The notes beneath the pieces are model-generated. The model ran no database searches. It worked only from the letters and a program-made list of their open reading frames with translations, and was not told the origin of the DNA. A program made the position numbers and the translations under genes. Of a stretch of DNA of 62,153 bases, positions 59,401-62,153 are shown in pieces (within the stretch, counting starts at the first letter, position 1; the number at the start of each line of letters is the position of its first letter). The stretch comes from an uncultured Clostridia bacterium. GTDB lineage: Bacteria > Bacillota > Clostridia > Oscillospirales > Acutalibacteraceae. The stretch covers positions 1-62,153 of the forward strand of contig CALAQQ010000144.1 of the NCBI GenBank assembly GCA_937888485.1, in the 5' to 3' direction.

Positions 59401-61329
59401 TTTTGCAAAACCTGCGGTATCAACAACGCCGAAATATGATGAATTGGGGTATAATGTGTCAGGCTTGGGATGTACCATACCGTCCCACGGAGTAGGTTCG
59501 CCGATATAGTCAAAGCCTGTCCACACAAACTCGCCTGAAAACCAGTCGTTTGTTACAACGTCATACCATGCGGCAGATGCTACGTTACCCCATGATACCG
59601 AGTGTGTATCATATGCTGTGCACTGGTAATCATCGGTTTCTGTCATTGTAGTGTATACGCCGCGGCTGCTGATTGCCGAAGCAGATTCTGTTGCAACAAA
59701 AGGCTTTTGAGATCTCGGGTCGGATGAGTCATTCATAACTGTGCCCCAGTTATAGAGGCTGTAGTTAGCACCAACAACGTCCATATAGCCGTCAACCATA
59801 GTGGTTACGGGGTCTAAAGGTCTGTTGTTGCCCTGAAGCAAAACCCTTGAGGGATCAAGCCTGTCTCTGATGCTGACAATAGATTCGGCGATATCCTGAT
59901 AATTTGCAGTTGATTCTCCGTCTGTGAGGTTGCAAAGTTCATTGCCTACGTCCCAAGCTATAACACAAGGATCGTGCCTGTCACGTAACATTGTCTGCTC
60001 AACAACAAATTCAAACCATTTCTGGCCGTGTGCACCGATAGCTGTGTTTGTTGAGGATATATCCTCATAAAAATATTCGCTGAAATCGTGCTCATTATAG
60101 TTTTTCGAAGCATCCCATCCGTCAAAAAATTCTTCCATAACGAGCATACCAAATTCATTACAGATATCAATAACAATTCTTGAGGTGCTGTTATGCGAAG
60201 TACGGATTGCGTTGCAGCCCATTTCTTTAAGCATCGCAATCTGACGGTAGATTGCCTCATATTCCTGCGCTGCGCCAAGCGTACCCTGATCGTGGTGAAG
60301 GCAAACGCCCTTAAGCTTCATAAACTCGCCGTTCAGGCTGAAGCCTTTGTCTGCATCCCAGTTGATATAACGGTAACCGAACGTGGTGTGGTATTCGTCA
60401 ATAAGCTCGCCTGCTTCATTTTTAACAACAGTCTTGAGCTTATAAAGATTGGGAGAATCCAAACTCCACAATTTCGGAGAATTCACTTTGGGTTCAAGGT
60501 CAACCGTATACTCCGTCAGGGCAGGAATTGTGATGAGCGATGAGCTTACGGTGTTGCTGACGGGATTGTAGTTATAATCAAGAACCGTGGCTTCAACGGT
60601 AACCTTTTTGGAAATTGCAGAGTGATTATGCATTGTTATGCTTGCTTTTGCCGTGCCGTCACCGTCTTTAACGCCGAGCGTTGTTACCTGCGGACCGTAA
60701 AGCGAAACGTGAACGGGTCCTGCAACGGTAAGCGAAACGTCTCTGTAAATGCCTGAACCTGAATACCAACGGCTTGAGGGAATTTCGTTAACAACTTTAA
60801 CGGCAATAAGGTTCAGCGCAGTATTTGAACAAACGAGATAATCAGAAATTTCAAAAGAGAAACTGTTGTAACCGTAATGGTTTTCGCCAACATACTGACC
60901 GTTAACGTAAACATAAGTGTGCTGATAAACGCCGTCAAAATTGAGAATTATGTCGTCACCTTCATAATAATCATAAAGGTTAAACCATTTTCTGTACCAA
61001 CCTATACCGCCGGGCAGATTACCGCTTTCAGCTTCTGTGTCAGTTGAGGTAAATTCCTGACTCATACTGAAATCGTGAGGCAAATCAACATTTCCCCAGC
61101 TTGAATCGTCAAAGCCCTTCAGGTAAGCTGCAGAATCTTCACAAAAAGAGAATTTCCAACCTTTGTTGAAGTCAAGCTCAACTCTGGCGTCATTATAATT
61201 CTGCTCTTGTCCGCCTATAGCTGCCGCTTTGATTGGTTGCACAAGCGGATACCACCCCTCGTTAACCATACTCATTGCAAGCATCACCGCACAAAGCACA
61301 AGAGCCAATGCTTTTTTGGCAAACTTCAT
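53374..61329 (-). CDS. Giant secreted GH2 beta-galactosidase-like multidomain protein
   Basis: 2651 residues from the ATG at 61329 (GGGGGT upstream; this start gives a clean signal peptide MKFAKKALALVLCAVMLAMS). The GH2 part (about 40-700) has DLPHDF, GGIGWYRKWF, acid/base E464 in WDVGNELCN and probable nucleophile E548 in FVATESAS. Then Ig-like domains (about 760-940), two related lectin-like domains each opening xFADSAxxxGC (about 963-1126 and 1141-1306), a FIVAR helical module (about 1325-1395), a fibro-slime-type domain with FNFSGDDDVLVYVDG (about 1720-1765), more beta-rich modules, and a C-terminal hydrophobic helix (about 2628-2651) with no LPxTG. A surface enzyme for host or plant glycans is likely. 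Confidence 0.88.
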   Translation of the reverse strand: MKFAKKALALVLCAVMLAMSMVNEGWYPLVQPIKAAAIGGQEQNYNDARVELDFNKGWKFSFCEDSAAYLKGFDDSSWGNVDLPHDFSMSQEFTSTDTEAESGNLPGGIGWYRKWFNLYDYYEGDDIILNFDGVYQHTYVYVNGQYVGENHYGYNSFSFEISDYLVCSNTALNLIAVKVVNEIPSSRWYSGSGIYRDVSLTVAGPVHVSLYGPQVTTLGVKDGDGTAKASITMHNHSAISKKVTVEATVLDYNYNPVSNTVSSSLITIPALTEYTVDLEPKVNSPKLWSLDSPNLYKLKTVVKNEAGELIDEYHTTFGYRYINWDADKGFSLNGEFMKLKGVCLHHDQGTLGAAQEYEAIYRQIAMLKEMGCNAIRTSHNSTSRIVIDICNEFGMLVMEEFFDGWDASKNYNEHDFSEYFYEDISSTNTAIGAHGQKWFEFVVEQTMLRDRHDPCVIAWDVGNELCNLTDGESTANYQDIAESIVSIRDRLDPSRVLLQGNNRPLDPVTTMVDGYMDVVGANYSLYNWGTVMNDSSDPRSQKPFVATESASAISSRGVYTTMTETDDYQCTAYDTHSVSWGNVASAAWYDVVTNDWFSGEFVWTGFDYIGEPTPWDGMVHPKPDTLYPNSSYFGVVDTAGFAKDSYYLYRSWWNEDSTTLHLVPGSWNSENLLLNNGYVNVAVYSNAKRVELLLNGKVIATANSNVVTTPAGYTYKTWTESITDYSNCTVGNFYTGSGADLYPQFSVKYAAGTLSVKAYDENNNEITDTVGSTKSVTGSAAQIAVTTWQNKDIFVANSTDYIYVEFEARDADGNFMNDYNGTLSVKVDDSSARYAKIVGVDNGNAATTDKFQQPTVLISDSEAEIKMFNGKALVILKTTDEEGTINVTATASDGSTSFSTQGVTVTSVTETGVDLTDELEEVITQNGEKYAPTLFDEYELTKHHIGNLAPPEEGGGNPDIITDPNKYNVYFADSADSEGCIADGKYVLFTYNTQSADAVMDTAYDIYSWTMAADTAITDTVASVAGSAHKFDNFNTSEDNVYTFTHQGNNTYYIQSSTGQYLYSTGGWGMMLRDEPYPFTIQANDDGSIRISTKIENQTVYFSRTWEYFEFSGAANEFTNIWLYSAPGEAVTPPGGQTGKTVYEIHLADSANSNGCVINGDYVVFSRHGNEIVLSTGMFENWCIYGDDDIRDKETASAGSAYPYSKISTSDNNVFTFTHIGANKYTIRNSSTGEYVKIGNYYNGLSADYSEVYINANYDGSVLISSADPANLDFYLAHQENSDHFYAEDKQWIGSLNSDYVKLWLYSPKQITGGEGGGTATPNKKALYDIILEGIGYDYSAYVRKSYETLLNALEHGLAVYKNPNSTDAEFTAATNAIRSAIDNLKLDVKKIDGTLFKYGYDNSTGTADYTDGGFLMNDVSVRQMKTAILSNTDLVRQIKDVIGYDDPNMGWVGNRADEVLDEAAELYAKVYTLMFTGTPVNGLPYDYNQSPVNPSAENQDLTGYVKIPLTLWNVWTKANTHGANDPDDWQGNPIHDGASVQGLAGATLDNGLVTSHSAYQQELPYANEGPTASYDVEHYNFGFDTGSSWKTVKFEYLSGISVYFPDLFSRETLDANGNATTATTGQFSKYYWDTQFPMFISTDEFGVNTYHYDSADTKHLVQASFNDAEHTVDMNLNEVGDWSIKGPNNATQSGFFPFNYTQGTTTYSEEKAVYHYGFTFEHNFYIPVGGKHVNGEDVVFNFSGDDDVLVYVDGVLVLDNGGLHGARAATINFTNCSINYQYAIDVADGQLKGGEYETTYSYNAYTEDPDSTGYNVDTIAAINKLHEVISDGESHTLNFFYLERGSSDSNCKISFNLSETSEDVKIVDQDLTLDYGLPVEYNITENNNISQAAIDNGVKVEYVGLCAVNTEYAPTYTFEKPEIIVPFEDGVTYNIEGMKYGSCTIDKEGNTSYTLKSMNMKESENFYVVAKITGDPTYAEEVVYYQVEKTTFIPATAIYYEDTFDTVTYTNGKVPSNYDNTANQYGIWKTDGRQSTTLKQTADLIDSEANPYGYETNYFSFAEYSGGSSHFVDVSTKNNPSSKYSGGSGAAWPTVEFSFTGTGFDLISVTDSTTGAFSVTVKDGNNKIVKNTVVDTFYGYNYGRIYSDANGKPTLDDSFTTMYRSENGTCTSDKRYYDENGAITAVAHYYDANGDVVETETDTPAYAYAYGWVVAESDSTETLYQIPVIKITDLDYGSYSVVITPTFTSAFRHSSTAADGTSYYRIYLDAIKIYSPAGTGDDIVDEDVKNAYATDDELYPSYLELKDMLIGADSLSETDTQGVIFIDGIAALDNDLGTYKNAGPNNELYLAKDQAVAFEIWATSVPTDIQIGTKLACGSPDLTISYNSKTTDIDISTATDIYYSLNTILPHDGKLTWKLVPGSDGNNYYSSGTVVIQNTGDEDSVLSVTNLKWTFSHNGGKGYFRIPTPVENEVLTLNTTLETQAVAYSFMRMRTAALDVELIQNPKVVTNSKGNSVITMKFRTSEDVDSLVVTDEKGNTIDPKNVEYIVSAADGEDALEWTVKIATSGLGRLVYVVSGVYENGYKDKSGGVTVSVFIKNPFSSGNRPGSDSENDYDDPANDSPRSLIIAIYQIIIEMFKTILARLGITL

Positions 61330-61556
61330 AAAATATACCCCCGATATTTTAGATATTATAAACAGTAGTATTATTAAAACAAAATACATTATTATATATT
61401 ATCATATATAGGCATTAAAATCAATATAAAGCCATCTTTTTTTCTGTTCGATATACATATAAAGGAATATATTCAAACTTTTTACCGCTTTAACCCTTTC
61501 CGAATCAAACGAAACAAACTCACTTGCTACCGTATAAATCTCCTTGTTTCACAAAT

Positions 61557-61699
61557 AATAACATCAAGATTTGTCTGAAAAAGGAGAAAGATATAAAATG
61601 AAAGCCACAGGTATTGTCAGAAGAATTGACGACCTCGGAAGGGTCGTTATACCCAAGGAAATCCGCCGCACCATGCGTATCCGCGAAGGCGACCCGTTA
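61557..61699 (+). repeat. 143-bp direct repeat, copy 2 (spoVT/abrB-like 5' module)
   Basis: Same orientation as copy 1 at 49901-50043 and about 98 percent identical by eye. After GACCCGTTA the sequence becomes CCTATAACATTGACAG, unlike copy 1. Confidence 0.9.
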
Positions 61700-61777
61700 C
61701 CTATAACATTGACAGTGATGGAAAAGTTCCTTTTTGGAATGAAGAAATTTCAAGACAGAGTTGATAAACAACTATAA
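61598..61777 (+). pseudogene. Truncated SpoVT/AbrB-like protein, copy 2
   Basis: 59-residue frame from ATG 61598. Residues 1-34 equal those of copy 1; then PITLTVMEKFLFGMKKFQDRVDKQL. Here the PITLTV stretch could form the last hairpin strand of the AbrB fold, so this copy is a slightly better candidate for a functional mini-regulator. The SNPs against copy 1 are synonymous, which fits selection or descent from one intact parental gene. A small DUF6061-like gene follows after 14 bases. Confidence 0.65.
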
Positions 61778-61791
61778 AAAGAAAGGACAAA

Positions 61792-62055
61792 ATGATTATG
61801 AAAAAGATTATTGAAAGTTGTGAGTTCAACATCGACACTGCCTGTGTTGAGGTCAAACTGACGGATGGTTCTATGGTGTCAATCGACTGTGATACAGTTG
61901 AAGCGGAATTTGCACATAATATGTACGAAACATCGGAACTTGATTATCTCATTTACAACGATCCGATGAGTTATGTTGAATTACTGTTGAGTGGTAGAAT
62001 GAGAGAATATTTGACAAACAGCACAGACTACACACCGTTATCCGATATGAGATAA
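61792..62055 (+). CDS. Small acidic protein resembling DUF6061
   Basis: 87 residues from ATG 61792 (GAAAGGA just upstream; a second ATG two codons later is possible). KIIESCEFNIDTACVEVKLTDGSMVSIDCDTVEAEFAHNMYETSELDYLIYNDPMSYVELLLSG matches my memory of a family of about 85-residue clostridial proteins of unknown function often found near mobile elements. The family label is from memory and not certain. A terminator follows. Confidence 0.7.
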   Translation: MIMKKIIESCEFNIDTACVEVKLTDGSMVSIDCDTVEAEFAHNMYETSELDYLIYNDPMSYVELLLSGRMREYLTNSTDYTPLSDMR

Positions 62056-62074
62056 CCCATTAGAATAATTAATC

Positions 62075-62103
62075 AAAGCCGAACCAATTCAGTTCGGCCT
62101 TTG
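62075..62103 (+). terminator. Terminator after the DUF6061-like gene
   Basis: GCCGAAC-CAATTCA-GTTCGGC with AAA/CTTT flanks. The last 50 bases of the window contain GAAAGGAAATAAAG, perhaps the ribosome site of a gene starting beyond the edge. Confidence 0.8.
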
Positions 62104-62153
62104 AATGAAAAAGTAAATGCAATCAAAGAAAGGAAATAAAGAGCATATATCAT

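Noticed and set aside
49901..61699. The 143-bp repeats as attL/attR of an integrative element
   Set aside because: The repeat covers a gene's 5' end, no integrase or excisionase is visible inside, and the enclosed genes are metabolic; left as a finding, not annotated as att sites.

Overview
The window reads as a chromosomal segment of a low-to-middling-GC, Gram-positive, anaerobic clostridium of the Oscillospiraceae/Ruminococcaceae kind, probably from a gut. This is inferred from gene content (mreBCD, noc/soj/parB with canonical parS, remB, SRP RNA beside dnaX), from the polysaccharide enzymes (GH2, GH4, GH31, YdjC) and from the clostridial type of intergenic hairpin repeats. I see no rRNA, tRNA, CRISPR array or intact transposase.

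Region 1 (1-15.5 kb, + strand) starts with a truncated FGGY sugar kinase and a lipoprotein. A cell-shape block follows: mreB, mreC, an interloper, mreD, PBP2 and minD. Then comes the conserved origin-associated block mnmE, mnmG, rsmG, noc, soj, parB. Two perfect 16-bp parS sites are present, one inside mnmG and one just before soj. noc has a long hairpin that would bury its ribosome binding site, and a 191-bp element with 20-bp inverted ends lies between noc and soj.

Region 2 (15.5-21.6 kb, - strand) holds remB, recF, an S4 protein and dnaN. Next is a textbook replication origin: a DnaA-box cluster, a GC patch, five TAG DnaA-trios and an AT-rich unwinding tract. dnaA is not next to it; recR, ybaB, dnaX and the SRP RNA gene occupy that side.

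Region 3 (21.7-34.6 kb) is mixed housekeeping and saccharide metabolism: a P-loop ATPase, maf, a Nudix hydrolase, an M14 peptidase, a secreted LCAT-like hydrolase, a GH4 alpha-galactosidase divergent from a YdjC deacetylase, an LCP protein, a YjdF-like membrane protein, an AlaX editing protein and a cation/proton antiporter.

Region 4 (34.7-37.0 kb) is a compact phage-derived cassette (unknown, baseplate-like protein, two holin-like proteins, NlpC/P60 endolysin). It is driven by one strong promoter with a perfect Gram-positive LexA (SOS) box and has no other phage genes around it. It looks like a domesticated, DNA-damage-induced lysis module.

Region 5 (37.0-49.8 kb) has tspO, a GH31 enzyme, a PAP2 phosphatase and a five-gene overlapping operon. 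The operon can be read as an oxidative route from an L-galactose-like sugar through lactone, L-galactonate, tagaturonate and altronate to KDG. Beside it are an MFS transporter, an esterase and two gene wrecks.

Region 6 (49.9-61.7 kb) lies between two copies of a 143-bp direct repeat carrying the 5' end of a spoVT/abrB-like gene. It contains a RiPP-type cluster (79-residue four-cysteine precursor, membrane-anchored protein, HPr-kinase-like P-loop protein, radical SAM/SPASM enzyme, PqqD-like chaperone) and a 2651-residue secreted GH2 multidomain protein. This cluster and the SOS lysis cassette are the best candidates for undescribed biology here.
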